From assembly GCA_036023115.1 (NCBI GenBank), contig JAYKKT010000037.1, forward strand, positions 1,494,001 to 1,558,000: a stretch of 64,000 nucleotides of DNA. The letters run 5' to 3'. Shown in pieces: positions 23,168-38,100 of this stretch. This DNA comes from Brasenia schreberi (Eukaryota; Streptophyta; Magnoliopsida; Nymphaeales; Cabombaceae). A program made the position numbers and the translations under genes. Position 1 is the first letter of the stretch, and each line of letters opens with the position of its first letter. The notes under the pieces are model-generated. The model saw only the letters and a program-made list of their open reading frames with translations. It searched no databases and had not been told where the DNA came from.

Positions 23168-24210
23168 TTCAGTCCAACTGCCACACCCTTTCTTTCCTCC
23201 TGGACCACAGATACAATTCTTGGTTTTTCTTAAGATAAACAATTATCGAATAATTTGGTCACTTATTTTTGTTGGTTTAGACGGATGCTTTGTTTTATGG
23301 CAGTCGAAATAAGTACTTTTTCTACTAATGCTGCACCATCACCATCATACTAACACGATGGCTGAATGACAGATCCATATTAACCTCCTAATTCCAAAGC
23401 AATAATTCAAATAGCAGACATTGTCTGTTAGCCGGTCGGCAGACAGGTTGACGCAGTAAATGCCGGGAGAGTTCACTGCGCAAGCAAAAAATTCTCTTGT
23501 ATGTTAGGTTCTTTTTGAAAAATTTAATGAGGATTTACTTACGCTTACTAAATCATCAAATTAATGATCTGACTGATTTTCCAATTTATCAAAGCAACTG
23601 CAAGCAATCACATTCTGCTACTAGCAGCAGAATAGTGAGTAACAAGAGTCTTTGGTTTTCTGTTGGAAGGTGCCACAGTGCGGCCCTTCTGATACTTTAT
23701 ATAATTCATTGTCTGCCGTAGGGGTCTTCCTGCCCCATCTTGGTAATCCATTAAAAAAAAGCACCTCCAAGCAATGCCTTATGTGTCAATGGATTGGAAT
23801 ACATTAGATGAAGGGTTGAGACCAGACTTGCTAGTTATGTGAATGCTAGAGTTTGCAGGGGAAGGTGTCGGAAAGATTTGTAGAGAAAAAAGAATAAGGG
23901 AAGAAGGAGAGGGTGATCGTGCACGGTTATACTCAGACCAGTTATGTAGGAAGATTTTGTAATGTTTTTTTTTACAAATCTCTCTATATCCAATATATTC
24001 TTTGTACAATATTTACAGACGATTTTTTCTTCCTCTTTTTCACGTCTGAGCTTTATGCTATAAGCCATTTTGTGTATGTAATATTCTTGGTTTAATTCCT
24101 GAAACGTTACTGTTTTTATTCTTATGTAATGTTTTATAGCCTGAAAATGACAATTTTTCATTATATCTTCCACTTGGCCATTCGAGCCAAGTATCCTTAC
24201 ATATTGATTT
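23168..24210. other. No gene recognised
   Basis: No exon with recognisable homology. The overlapping open frames at 23779-24332 on both strands have no domain. The right end may include the 3' LTR of copia 3, since the purine-rich CAAAAGTGGGAGG (minus strand, about 24215-24227) resembles a copia polypurine tract, but no second LTR copy was found. Confidence 0.4.
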
Positions 24211-25760
24211 TTGCCTCCCACTTTTGTAGGGTATTTTCAAGTTATGTCATATATGATTGTCATTTCAATCATTACCCATTTTATGGTTTTTTACCTACAC
24301 AACATTCAAACATATCTCAAACCTATGTTTGAAACATGTTTTGAGAAAAGATCTTTTGTTATACCTTTAGTTAAGGGGTCTGCCAATATATCATTTGTTG
24401 GCATATATAAGATGGATATTTTCTTTCTCATAACCATATCATGAACATAGTGGTATTTAACCATTATATGCTTACGTTTAGAGTTATCAACTCCACTCTT
24501 AATCAGAGTAATTGCTGCATTGTTATTATAATAAATGACAACTAGCTTGTTGGCTATATCCAGCTTCAAATCATATATGAAACGACTTATCCAAACGATA
24601 TTAGTTGCAGCCATACAACAAGCTACATACTCATCTTCTTTTGTATGCAATGCTAAGCAACTCTATTTCTTTCATGCCCAAGAAACAACTGCACCTCCAA
24701 ATAAGAATATTTGTTCTAAGATTGATTTGCTGTCATCTTTACTCCCAGCAAAGTCAACATTTGAGTATCCTACCACCTTTAGTTCATTTGCTTGAAAACA
24801 TAATCTCAAGTCTTTTGTTCTCTTAAGATATCTTAGAATCTTTTTAATAGCTATCCAATGTTGCCATCCAGAATTATTTTGAGATCTATTCACAAGATCA
24901 ATAGCGAAGTTGATAACAGGTCTTATACATAACATAACATACATCAAGCTACCCACAACTCGTGCATAAGGAATGTTAGGCTTATCGTCTCTTTCAGTAG
25001 GATCCCTGCTCTCTATGGGTTCGACAGATGATTGATCTAGATCTACTAGATTACCAATATTTTCCTCATTATTCTTAAGGATGTCATTCTTTGTATCTTC
25101 TAGGAATTCAACATCCCTGCTCTCTGTGAGTCCATGGTCCTTGTGATAAAATTGGTATCCCTTAGATCCTTTTGGATATCCAATAAATATATATCTTAAG
25201 GACTGACTACCTAACTTATCTCTAGAGTGATCAAGGATATTTACATGAGCGATAGTTCCCCACCTCCTAAGATGACATAGGTTTGGTGTTCTACCAAACC
25301 ACATCTCATATGGTGTACATAATACAGCTTTACATGATACTCTATTTAGAATATACACAATTGTACTTACTGTTTCTCTCCAAAATATCCTTGGTAGAGA
25401 TGCATTTATTACCATAGACCTTATTATATTGAGTAAGATCCTGTTATATCTTTCTGCAACACTATTTTGTTGAGTTGTTTTAGGCATTGTATTTTGCTTT
25501 GAAATAAAAATTCTAGAATTCTGTAGAGGTATACTCACCACCTCTATCTGATCTCAAGACTATGATTATATGTCCCAATTGGTTCTCAACTTCCTGCTTA
25601 TATTCTTTAAATGCTTTAAGTACCTCAGATTTATGTGTTAAGCAATATACATATGTATATCTCAAGTAATCATCGATAAATGTTATGAAATATACCTTTC
25701 CATGATAAGATCTTACCCTTCTTTCTAATATTTTTAACCTAAAACAAAATTATTTACCAC
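24211..25760 (-). mobile_element. Ty1/copia element 3, partial, RT deleted
   Basis: A third copia family on the minus strand. Integrase: FIDDYLRYTYVYCL and LRSDRGGEY upstream of 25541, then SVAERYNRILLNIIRSM (Glu block), LNRVSCKAVLCTPYEMWFGR and FIGYPKGSKGYQFY at 25100-25541. The reading frame then passes, without a break, from the integrase tail (SSVEPIESRDP) into the last part of RT (PYARVVGSLMYVMLCIRP and IKKILRYLKRTKDLRL). The catalytic RT including the YVDD region is therefore deleted. RNase H follows at 24306-24650 (VACCMAATNIVWISRF, ADPLTKGI). Same family as the plus-strand copy at 53880-56225. No LTR pair. Confidence 0.88.
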
Positions 25761-27129
25761 GTCTGTGGATTTTACTGTATCAAATTTCAAGAGTACCACT
25801 AGTATTGTTTATTGAAAGAATATTAGCCTTCCACTCCCACGAAGCAAGCTTGTGCACATTTTCACTGAAGAAACATGTTGTCACATGCTTCCATATCAAG
25901 CTTAGAGGTGTTTCCCAATACCATGATGGTGTACTTGATATGGTTTGTTTATTATTCACATGTTTGATCAAGTGCGAATGACATAAAATATGCTTTAAGT
26001 GTGAAGTTTGCTGCATTGCTAATAGTTCATTGTTGAAGAGGGCCACTGAGAACAAGCTTTTCACCATGTAGATTCATGGACAAGAGAGTCCATAATATTA
26101 TTTCCCTACGTAGCATGAATATATAATTCTCTCAAGTACCTGAAAAGATGTGCAGTATAAGTTTACGGTAGTGGTGCATACCGTGTGGTTGTGTGTGTGT
26201 GTGTTGTAGACATGAAAATTTTCATTCTGAAGTTTATAAAAACTTGAAATGAAACTTTCCTATCTACGCTTGCATGAGCGTGCCAACTAGTTTGAAACTA
26301 GCAAATATTTTGAAAATTTTAGACTTCTGAGCGATTGTATGCAAGTAGGATCCTTTCACTAAGGGTCAGTGTTGAGCGCCTAGGAATTTTATTTTTACAA
26401 CAAATACCACTCTCTTTCACATGAACAAGTGTTTTTGAAAGAATTGTTGAACTTGTGTACTTTTGATTCAATACTCGGAATATACAAGCTGCTGGAAACA
26501 GAGAATTCTATTTTCAGAGCTGTTTTCTAAAAGGGATTTGAAGGTGTCACAGACCTCCAAACATTCTACACATTTTACCAGATGAAGCTGGTAGTATGGA
26601 GAGACTGTAGCCATTTTCAAATCGACATTCATAATAGTATTGAATCAGAAACAAATAGTTGACTCAGACCAACTCACTGACTCGAAACAGTTCTGTTTTA
26701 GAAATACAGAAACTCAAAGATGAGTCAGTATCTTTCTGCTCAGAACTCCAATTCTAATTATTTTGATGTTGTTGGAAAGCTATGGATGTTAGCTTTCCAA
26801 TGCATCAAAAATCAATTAGATTGGACAAATGTGGACTGAGATATGAGACTTTTACCCAACCTCTATTTCAGGAAATCCGACTGTACAGACAGTGGTACCA
26901 AAATTTAGTCATTCTTAATCTACTTTTATTACATGGCTTTGCAACCCTAAAATCTTGTAAATTTTATACATCGTGTCCAAAGGTGTGTGGAACAAGTGTG
27001 CCAAATTTTGAGCTAATCGGAGCAAGCATCACAGAACTAAAATTACGGAAACAGACATATACAAAGATGCAGAAATCTGGTTTTCTGTTTTATGAATATA
27101 GTGATGCAAAACTCACACGACTTTAAAGT
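25761..27129. other. No gene recognised; possible LTR or element interior
   Basis: The minus-strand frame 25780-26067 and the plus-strand frame 26782-27126 have no domain I know. The text around 26760-27120 has the style of retroelement LTR sequence but I cannot define a border. A (GT)n run lies at about 26186-26204. Confidence 0.35.
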
Positions 27130-28395
27130 GCAACAACCCTCAAAGCAAATTTTGTTGGAATGTAAATGAATGAAAAGTGCTTTATAACTTAGGCATAGAG
27201 GGGATTAGAAGTATAGAGGGTATATACCATATAGGAAGGAAGAAGCATTAAAGCAAACACTTAGCGTGCATGTGGGTGTATGGTGTTTCATCCACGGAAT
27301 TAAATTTGCAGCAAAGCTAGATTATTACAACTTGGGGGGAAATGAAACTCCATTAATACAACCCCATTTAATGAATTGAATGGAAGAGAAACAAAATTTA
27401 GATTGAGTAAGAAAGGTCTTACATGAGTTTTGGAGTATGAAGGACCGGGTTTCAACGATGAAGCCGGCCTTCCTCTTGATTGCCTTCTTTCTCAACTCCC
27501 CCAAGTTCTCACCTAGCTCCCTCTCCTTCCCACACTAGAGGACGTCCCTCTTTGCTGAAAATTCCTGCTCCTAGTCTAGCACACACCACCCAAGGTCTAG
27601 AGCTTCTCTCTCCATTCTTTCCAATGTCCAAAAGATATGGAACCCGCCTCCCCTCTTGGCCCTTTTTATAGGCCAAGGGGAGCTTGTTCTAGGGTTTTCT
27701 TGTGGGGCGGGTTGGAGCAAGTGTTTTGTGGTTTTGACCCGCTCCAAACCAGCTCCTTATGGTCTTCCTTGAGTCGACATAGGCCAGCCCTTGGGGGCTA
27801 GTCATGGTGTAGCCGAGCCAGCCTTGTTTAAAGGTCTAGGTGCACATGGCTCACCTTTACCAATCGGCTATGTCATGATATGGTCAGCCATGCTCTTTTA
27901 ACTATGTTTCATCTAGCTTCATCTTGCATTTGATTTTGTATGGGGCAGGTAGACTCCCTTCTTGGTTTGGTTCTAATCAACTCGCCTTGTTCTTGGGCTC
28001 ATGCTTCATGTCATTGGTCGGCCCCTGCTCTTGGCTTGTCTTGATGTGATGAGCTCTTGGTGATGCTTTGCTCCACATATTCCGAACATAATTCGCTTGA
28101 TAAGTTTGGCTTTATCCCGGTCATGTATTTGAATTGCCTTGACACGACCCATCTGGAAGAGCTGTGTTCGATCCATACTTCCAGGCTTGGATTGGATCTC
28201 ATCCGCTTCGAACTTCAGAGGCTTTTTCAACTTGAATTTAAAACCTTAAAGTATTTTCCCCGAATGTTTAAACTTTAAAATCTGGGGTGTTTTTGAATTT
28301 AAAGGTTCATAAAGGTTTGAAACTGGTTTTTGGAAATTCAGGACTTTTTGAAAATATTTGAAAATTTCGAGTGTTTACAGATGCCCCTCTTTGGC
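27130..28395 (-). mobile_element. Probable Ty3/gypsy (Tat-like) 3' LTR
   Basis: On the minus strand a purine tract GCCAAAGAGGGGCATC (28380-28395) is followed at once by TGTAAACACTCG (28368-28379), the way Tat-lineage gypsy LTRs often begin. A TATA box in the same orientation (CCTATAAAAAGG, about 27661-27672) lies about 700 bases inside, as expected for an LTR promoter. The left border is uncertain and no second LTR or gypsy polyprotein was found, so this could be a truncated element. The open frame at 28006-28278 is not supported. Confidence 0.5.
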
Positions 28396-30370
28396 ATTAA
28401 TCCAACTGTGTTTGGATAATGTCAAAGAAAAAAACACCCTTTTACTTTTCTTTCCGAACCTTTCTCAAGAGCATGTTTCATCTGAGTGCCTAATTTTTTT
28501 TTAAAATAAGTAAGAGGGTATTTGGAGCCAAAGGGGACTCAATCTGCTATGACCTTGATCCTAATGGCGATCATGTACTTAATGATTTGACATGCATGCA
28601 TGGGCCTGTGTGAGGGACATGAGTGACATGTACACGATGATTCTTTTAGAGACTCTTAACATGCAAGGATCGAACTTGGGAGGCTTGTGAAGGTCGACCG
28701 CCCCCAGTGAGTATGGCCCTTATGTGGCTTGATGTTTTCGGGTTTTTACAACTTTTCAAAAGAAAGGAGAAATCCTTTTAGCTTCAATCACCAGGATTTT
28801 TAGCTTCTTGTGTTTTTCTTTACTGGAGTCATAATACCTACTACTTGGTAGAGGTTTTTATAGGAAAACTAGGAAACATTGCAAAACTCTCCTACTTACA
28901 CAACAAAGTCTAATTCTCAAACAAAATAAGATTCAAATGAATAAATCTTATTCCTACTTTAGGATTTTCCTAGATAAAACCTTTCTCCACTAGGATAAGT
29001 CATAGGGATAGGGAAAGAATTACCACGGTCCCTTCTGAAGCGTCCCGTGGTTTAAGGCCACGAAGTGAAAAATTTGTTCTTTTCGAGTTTTTGGCAAATT
29101 TTCTCTTTTTTCATAGCGGGCTTCCCTTTTTCTTTTTGGAGGATTTTTCTTTTGCTTTCCCTCCTTTTTCAATCAAAGAACTCTTTTTCTGCTTTGCTTT
29201 TTCTTTTCTTTTGAAGACGAGCTTTTGGAAGGATATCCTCTTTTTCTATTTTGCCAAATTTTCCTTTTTGGGAAGGAGCAGTGAAATGGGGAGAGACTTA
29301 TCCTAATGGTTTACTCGATTCATCTAAGATCACCCTATTTTGAAATAGCATATACCACTTGGAAATATTTTGCTATCTTGAATAAGGCTCGATTTTGTAA
29401 GATGGAATTTTTTGAAATGCAGCCCATAAATTTTGAAAACTCTACCTTTCATAAGGCCTTAATTGGCCATAATTATAATTAATTGATAGTTAACCAAGTA
29501 GGTTTAGACAACTCTTTTGACTTGAGCACAAAAGCCAGTGGGCGTAACCCTTCAATACGCACCCACGACACGTTAACCTTCAAGTAGTAACATGCCCAAG
29601 GCTCATCTATCATTTTAATATAATTCACCTTAAGTATTTTTCATCATCAATCATAACAGGGGCATAGTTCAATCAGGTAGTCTTTAGGATAAAGACACAC
29701 TCATGGCATGTTGCTCTTCAAATAGTGACGCGTCATGTGTATGTTTATCCCTTAAGTGCATCTAATCATTGGTCGCTGGTTTCTTCTTCTGTCAAAAATG
29801 CTCATTGTCACCGACGATTAGAGCTTCATTTTCTATTAATTTTTCGTGAGATTTATGTTTAGATTGAGATAGAGATCAATTTTTTGCTAGATTTATGTTT
29901 AGATTGAGATAGAGATTGAGAATAAAAGAGAAAGAAGTGTGAAAGAGATCAACAAAAATATCAAAAACACTATTTATAAAGTAAAAAAAGAGTTGAAGAG
30001 GGTAGTATTTATGGAGAAATCAAACGATTGAGAGACAATGACATTAAAAGAGATTGCTGGAAAAAAATTTTGAGAAAGGTTGTTAGAAATATAGGAGAAG
30101 AAAGCCAACACGGATCATTGGGAGGAGAAGAAAATGGTGAGGAAGAAGGAGAAACCGGTGAGAAAGAAGAGAGGAGAGAGAATCTACAACAAGAGTAATT
30201 TCAAGTTTTCTTTGAAAAATGGATGTATGTTTAATAAAAAGAGTATGAATAACAAAGTATTTTGACATGGGAACTTGGGGTCAGCTTGCTCCAACGTGAT
30301 CACATTAAGCTTGCCAATGGGGCATGTACGGGTTTGGATTCTCTTTTTCGTGGGGGTAGGTATGGGATAA
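28396..30370. other. No gene; possible non-coding interior of the gypsy remnant
   Basis: 28396 to about 29300 would be the region upstream of the purine tract of the gypsy-like element. It includes a pyrimidine-rich stretch (29080-29290) whose open frame is a compositional artefact. At 29847-29915 the block agatttatgtttagattgagatagagat occurs twice. No coding exon recognised. Confidence 0.45.
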
Positions 30371-30371
30371 A

Positions 30372-30376
<5 letters not shown>

Positions 30377-30416
<40 letters not shown>
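30377..30416. repeat. (TA)n microsatellite
   Basis: About 20 uninterrupted TA units. Confidence 0.95.
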
Positions 30417-30421
<5 letters not shown>

Positions 30422-30550
30422 AGATTTTGTTGACGTTTGATGTATTCATCCATTACTTTTCGATGACATAAGTATAATTTAAAGAATTTAAGAGTTTTAA
30501 AGAAGAATGAAAGATAATATTATTATATTCATTTCCTCAAAAAGCAATAT

Positions 30551-30690
<140 letters not shown>

Positions 30691-31770
30691 TACATTGGAG
30701 ACGGATCATGTCAATATTGTCATCCTTACTTAGGAACCTGCACGGCCTAAGAATCTTGAACCAAAATTGTGGACCCATACCCAAACACTTGGGCCACGTT
30801 TTGGGGGAAAAGATTGAATGGGCCGGACTTGGTTGGCTCTTGGAGATTTTGGAACCAATCTAATCGGATCTCATGTAATTGGTTCCGAGGAACAAATTTT
30901 CGATACTGAATCCAACTAAAGTAATTCATCAGGTTGTATTCTCATAGTGTGCATGTATGACCTCTTGCATAGTCGAGGACAATGAACTAGAGTGCCATGC
31001 ATATTCTCAAAAACTAACCATAGATTGTATGCCAAAATCCATCAAAAAGCATAAACATACTACTTATATATATATATGTCTATGTATGTATTATATATAT
31101 ATGCATTTATTATATATGTATATACACATATATTTTTTGAGCATGGAGGCATTTTTTTATATCCTTTTAAACGATTTATCAGAAAATAAGCAAACAGTCT
31201 ATTTCAAGGTTTTTGAGCATGGAGTTCTTTTCTATGGTTATTGTGCGTGTGAGAGAAGGAGAAGAAGAGGGCTGAGGTGATTAACAGGTTGAAAGTTTAA
31301 GTTTCATTTCTTTATGTTGATGCGGAAAAATATATAAGGGTACGTGGCAAAAGTTGAGACACTTTTGATGACAACACTTTTTGAGTTCATATAGTGAGGA
31401 TCTCTTTCGCACGTATGCGATATTAACGTGAACTTTGCAGTTGCAATGTTCAGATTATGCTAATTTAAATGCAACACAAGTTTGAGAATTTCATTGATAT
31501 CCTTTTTTTTTGGTGATATTCCTAAGCCCTTGTTCATGTTTAATGATATCGTTTGTTACATATTCTTGAAAGTTTGCAAGAAATAGCCCTTATTCATTTA
31601 TTTTTTGGCAATATCTATTTTATCTGTTGATCAGATTGTAAAAGAAAAAAGACAGACAATTTTCAAATCCACATGTATTTGGACGACTTATTGGACAAAT
31701 GCAAAAGTTAGACTGTTACAAGATTTTAAGCATAAAGATTACATCCATGACAAAGAAAACGTGGAACTGA
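30691..31770. other. No gene recognised
   Basis: No exon with recognisable homology on either strand. Short TA/TATG runs lie at about 31060-31135. Confidence 0.45.
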
Positions 31771-31773
31771 CAT

Positions 31774-31990
31774 GGCATACGCATAGACATGTTCAGTTCT
31801 GAATTGCCTGGAACTTAGAATCAGAACCAAACCCCCTTCGGGACTGGTTTCAGTTCTAGTTTCTGAACTGTTGTGTTCAGTTTTTGGACTTGAAACCGTC
31901 TATGCGTATGCCAGAACCAAACCCAATTCGGGACTGGTTTCAGTTCTAGTTTCTGAACTGTTGTTTTCAGTTTTTGAACTTGAAACCAGA
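31774..31990. repeat. 90-bp tandem duplication with a 15-bp inverted repeat
   Basis: The unit agaaccaaac...gactggtttcagttctagt runs 31823-31912 and repeats at 31913-31990 (offset 90). In addition ggcatacgcatagac (31774-31788) is exactly inverted at 31898-31912, at the end of unit 1. The gaaccgaac-like words belong to a dispersed repeat type also seen at 38800-38970 and 57410-57680. Confidence 0.8.
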
Positions 31991-32009
31991 ACCGAACTGT
32001 CCCGACAAA

Positions 32010-32095
32010 TGATGCATCCCTCTAGGAGTCGAACTCCCCACCAACTGCAATGGTAAGGAGCATATTATCGTTGAGCCACTGATTAGTTTGTGAAT
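32010..32095 (-). repeat. tRNA-derived SINE head
   Basis: On the minus strand CAGTGGCTCAACGATAATAT (box A region, about 32061-32080) precedes box B AGTTCGACTCCT (32024-32035). It lies within the gaactg-type repeat. It could be the 5' part of an Au-like SINE; no A-rich tail seen. Confidence 0.6.
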
Positions 32096-32273
32096 GAGTG
32101 TTGAGAAAAATATATACAATTTAATAAGCAGTGGTTTGAAACTAGTGGTTCTGGTTTTGGGTCGGTTTTCAAATACCATGAACCGTAAACAAACCGTGGG
32201 GTTGTTGGTTCCAATTCAAACAGTCTAACCTGTTCTGAACTGGCCATGTCTACTCCCTTAGGCACTTATATGA

Positions 32274-33316
32274 AAAACTTATTATAAGTACTCTGAGGTT
32301 TGAGTAATTTGCACATTAGTACCTTATCGTTTGGAAATCATTATTCCATAACCCTTAGGGATCTAAAAACCGAAACGCCATTTCCGATATGGCTAACAGA
32401 AAAACTTGCCTTAGGGACTGACATGGCAAACACATCTGCATCAACTTTAGGGTAATTCACTATAATATCAAATTTATAATTTAAATTCGCAGCAGCTTAG
32501 CATAAATCATATTTACTACTGAATTGACATTAATACATATATAACATACTAATGCTCTAAATATAAAAAGCTACATGGTACTAAACTTTTGCAATCATAA
32601 TCAAGGCCCGTATGGGTTAGTATATAAAGATAAACTTTTTAAATCACTACATAATCTTTAGCTTAGTCGTATGACAAGCACTCATTACACATATCATTGG
32701 TTCAAGAACAAGCATTCACATGTTTACGAAAATAATATCCATTAAATGAATAATATTAAGTAAAATACTTAAATTAAAAACAATACTAAATTAATAGCAT
32801 TCATTTAATATAAAGTAGCATTTACATTAATAATACTACTAAATAATATTAAGAATATAGATAATCAAAACATTATTAGTAAAATTAAAATCATAATTCA
32901 TAATTATTATTAATTCAAATAATATATTTTGATTAGTTAATGAATATTTATAGTTAAATATTATTATTTTAATTAACACTTTAATTTAGTGTTCAATCTA
33001 ATAATATAGTTAATTTAGAAAATAAGTAATAACATAATTATATGTTTTTATTAAATTTAAAACATTTTACCAATTATTTAGTAAACATTATTTAAAATAA
33101 CATTTTCTAATTAACTATCATAGTTTTTAATCAATAAATTCTTTTTTACATGTACGCTAGTGTATATGATAAATTGCCACATAAGCAGCAAGCAAGTGGT
33201 CGAAGTAACAATATTGATGATTTTACTCAAACTAATTGAGTGCCAAGACCTAAGAGTACTCGAGTGATGATCTCCAAACCTCACGACCTAAACTTTAAGG
33301 TACTTATAAAAAGTTA
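32274..33316. mobile_element. Non-autonomous DNA element with long terminal inverted repeats
   Basis: The left end (32274-32365: aaaacttattataagtac, then aggtttga, gtttggaaatcatta, cccttagg) matches the reverse complement of the right end (about 33245-33316) over roughly 70-90 bases with scattered differences and small gaps. Long TIRs of this kind fit a MULE-type MITE. The interior (about 32460-33150) is extremely AT-rich and non-coding. I could not fix a clean 9-bp target duplication; ttatat occurs just outside both ends. Confidence 0.6.
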
Positions 33317-33395
33317 TATATATAAAAATTGTGTGTGTTGATTGTTCGATCAAAGAACACGAACGAATTAGATTCAAAAAGTAAAACGTGAGAAT

Positions 33396-33448
<53 letters not shown>

Positions 33449-34029
33449 CAATTATGAGATTGCAGATAAATAGTTGAGAGTTCATGTCTCATCACTAACC
33501 AGCTTTTGAACAAAATCAGTTCTCCAAACGTGCAGTGCTATATACTAATTCCATAATGCATTTTGAAAAAACGATGCTTCTAGCCACAAGAAGTGGCTAG
33601 TCTTTAACGTGATCCACTAGTTTGCGATATTTTATTACTACTCTTTTACTTCAAATTCCTAACCAAATGCCCTTGTTTAATAGGTTTGGTCTCCGATATA
33701 ACATATTGCACATTAAATTCATTTGCACTTAACCAACGATTGGTTGATTCAAGTGCTCCAACACTTGTTCTCCTTCAGCAAGATTTCGACTTCAAATCTT
33801 GTTAATGGAGAAAACCCTTTGCCCCCATTGTGGGCTGACCTGGCTTGAACAGGATTAGTCGGGGTCCTTGTCGCATCTAGGTACGGAGGTTTAGACCTAA
33901 AAGAGAAATATATCACACATAATATAATTGAAACTCATGGTCAAAATCTGTAAGTTCTATGTACGTTCTCAATTTGAATAGCATTACATCATGTATTCGT
34001 ACTTGTTATTTCTCAATAGGATTCATATG

Positions 34030-34088
<59 letters not shown>

Positions 34089-35088
34089 GTCTGTCTGTCT
34101 GTCTGTGTGTGTATTAGCAGGTGGCTTTTACTCGATCCGTTTGAAACTCAATGAACACCCATAATGAAAAATATTGAGCCTACAACAATAAGCATAATTG
34201 AGTTCACTATTGTACGATGATCAAGTACCATGCATATTTAATATAAGTCATCTTCTCATTATAATTTGATATATTGAATGATACACGTTTTTGACAAATT
34301 GGCTCATAAGTATCTATTAGTGTACATAACGCGTACTTTTTCCTGTTCTTTTGATGATTAACATATTATCAATAGATATGTATGTACATAAGTAAATTTC
34401 ATGCATATGATATCTAATTGTCCTACTTATAAATTAAAATATAGCACCTTCATTTTTAAATGTATATTGTGTCTCTTCTACTTTTGGATTTTTAGGTTTT
34501 TTGTTCACTATTTCAAGGTTTATATACTAAGCATGTACCGTTTTCTAATGAATTTCACATTAAATAATACAGCAGATACTGTACTTTTTATTCATTCTAT
34601 TTCGTGTATATTTCTCATTTTAATATAGTTGCTTTACATAGACCGTTGTGAAAATATTCTAAACATAAAGTACTTGATGCATATTGTTCGCGAGAATGTC
34701 TTCCCCTGGGGAATTTCTTGTACATGTCTTAGTTAGATGTTTCAACAACATGGAAGAATCGTTGGAAACATCATAAATAGAATTAATTCAAGTTGGTGAA
34801 AGGCAGTAGAAGTGCTAACAATTACAGTAGTGCCTCAAATTGCTTTCTAAATCTTTGCTTTCTGAGGATGATAGTTAATGTACTAAATGCAAAGTAATTC
34901 ACATCTCCATTGTTATCTCAAATATTAAATAATAGAAATGTTTATGTAAGATTATGCACCAAAAAACTATATAGCTAAGACTATATATATGTATGTGCGT
35001 GTATGCCCTTATGGCTAAATGAGTGTGAAACCATTCCAGTCTTTTTTGCAATCTATTCGTTTTGGAGGACAAAAAGAATGACGTAAAG
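33317..35088. other. Upstream region of the PP2C gene, no exon seen
   Basis: Holds (CT)n(TA)n at 33402-33448 and (CT)n followed by (GTCT)n at 34032-34110. I see no exon for the N-terminal extension that clade A PP2Cs normally have. In-frame with the first recognised PP2C exon there is a stop at 35026. A possible splice acceptor, tgtattttgcag, ends at about 35101. Confidence 0.5.
34032..34110. repeat. (CT)n(GTCT)n microsatellite
   Basis: About 26 CT units followed by GTCT units and a short GT run, about 1 kb upstream of the PP2C gene. Confidence 0.95.

Positions 35089-38100
<3,012 letters not shown>

Noticed and set aside
26782..27126. 114-codon plus-strand frame
   Set aside because: No domain, no splice context, and it lies in LTR-like repetitive sequence.
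32010..32095. Functional tRNA gene
   Set aside because: Boxes A and B are present but no acceptor stem or consistent cloverleaf can be drawn; it fits a SINE head better.
33402..33450. CT/TA tract as a promoter element
   Set aside because: It is an ordinary compound microsatellite, 1.6 kb from the nearest coding exon.
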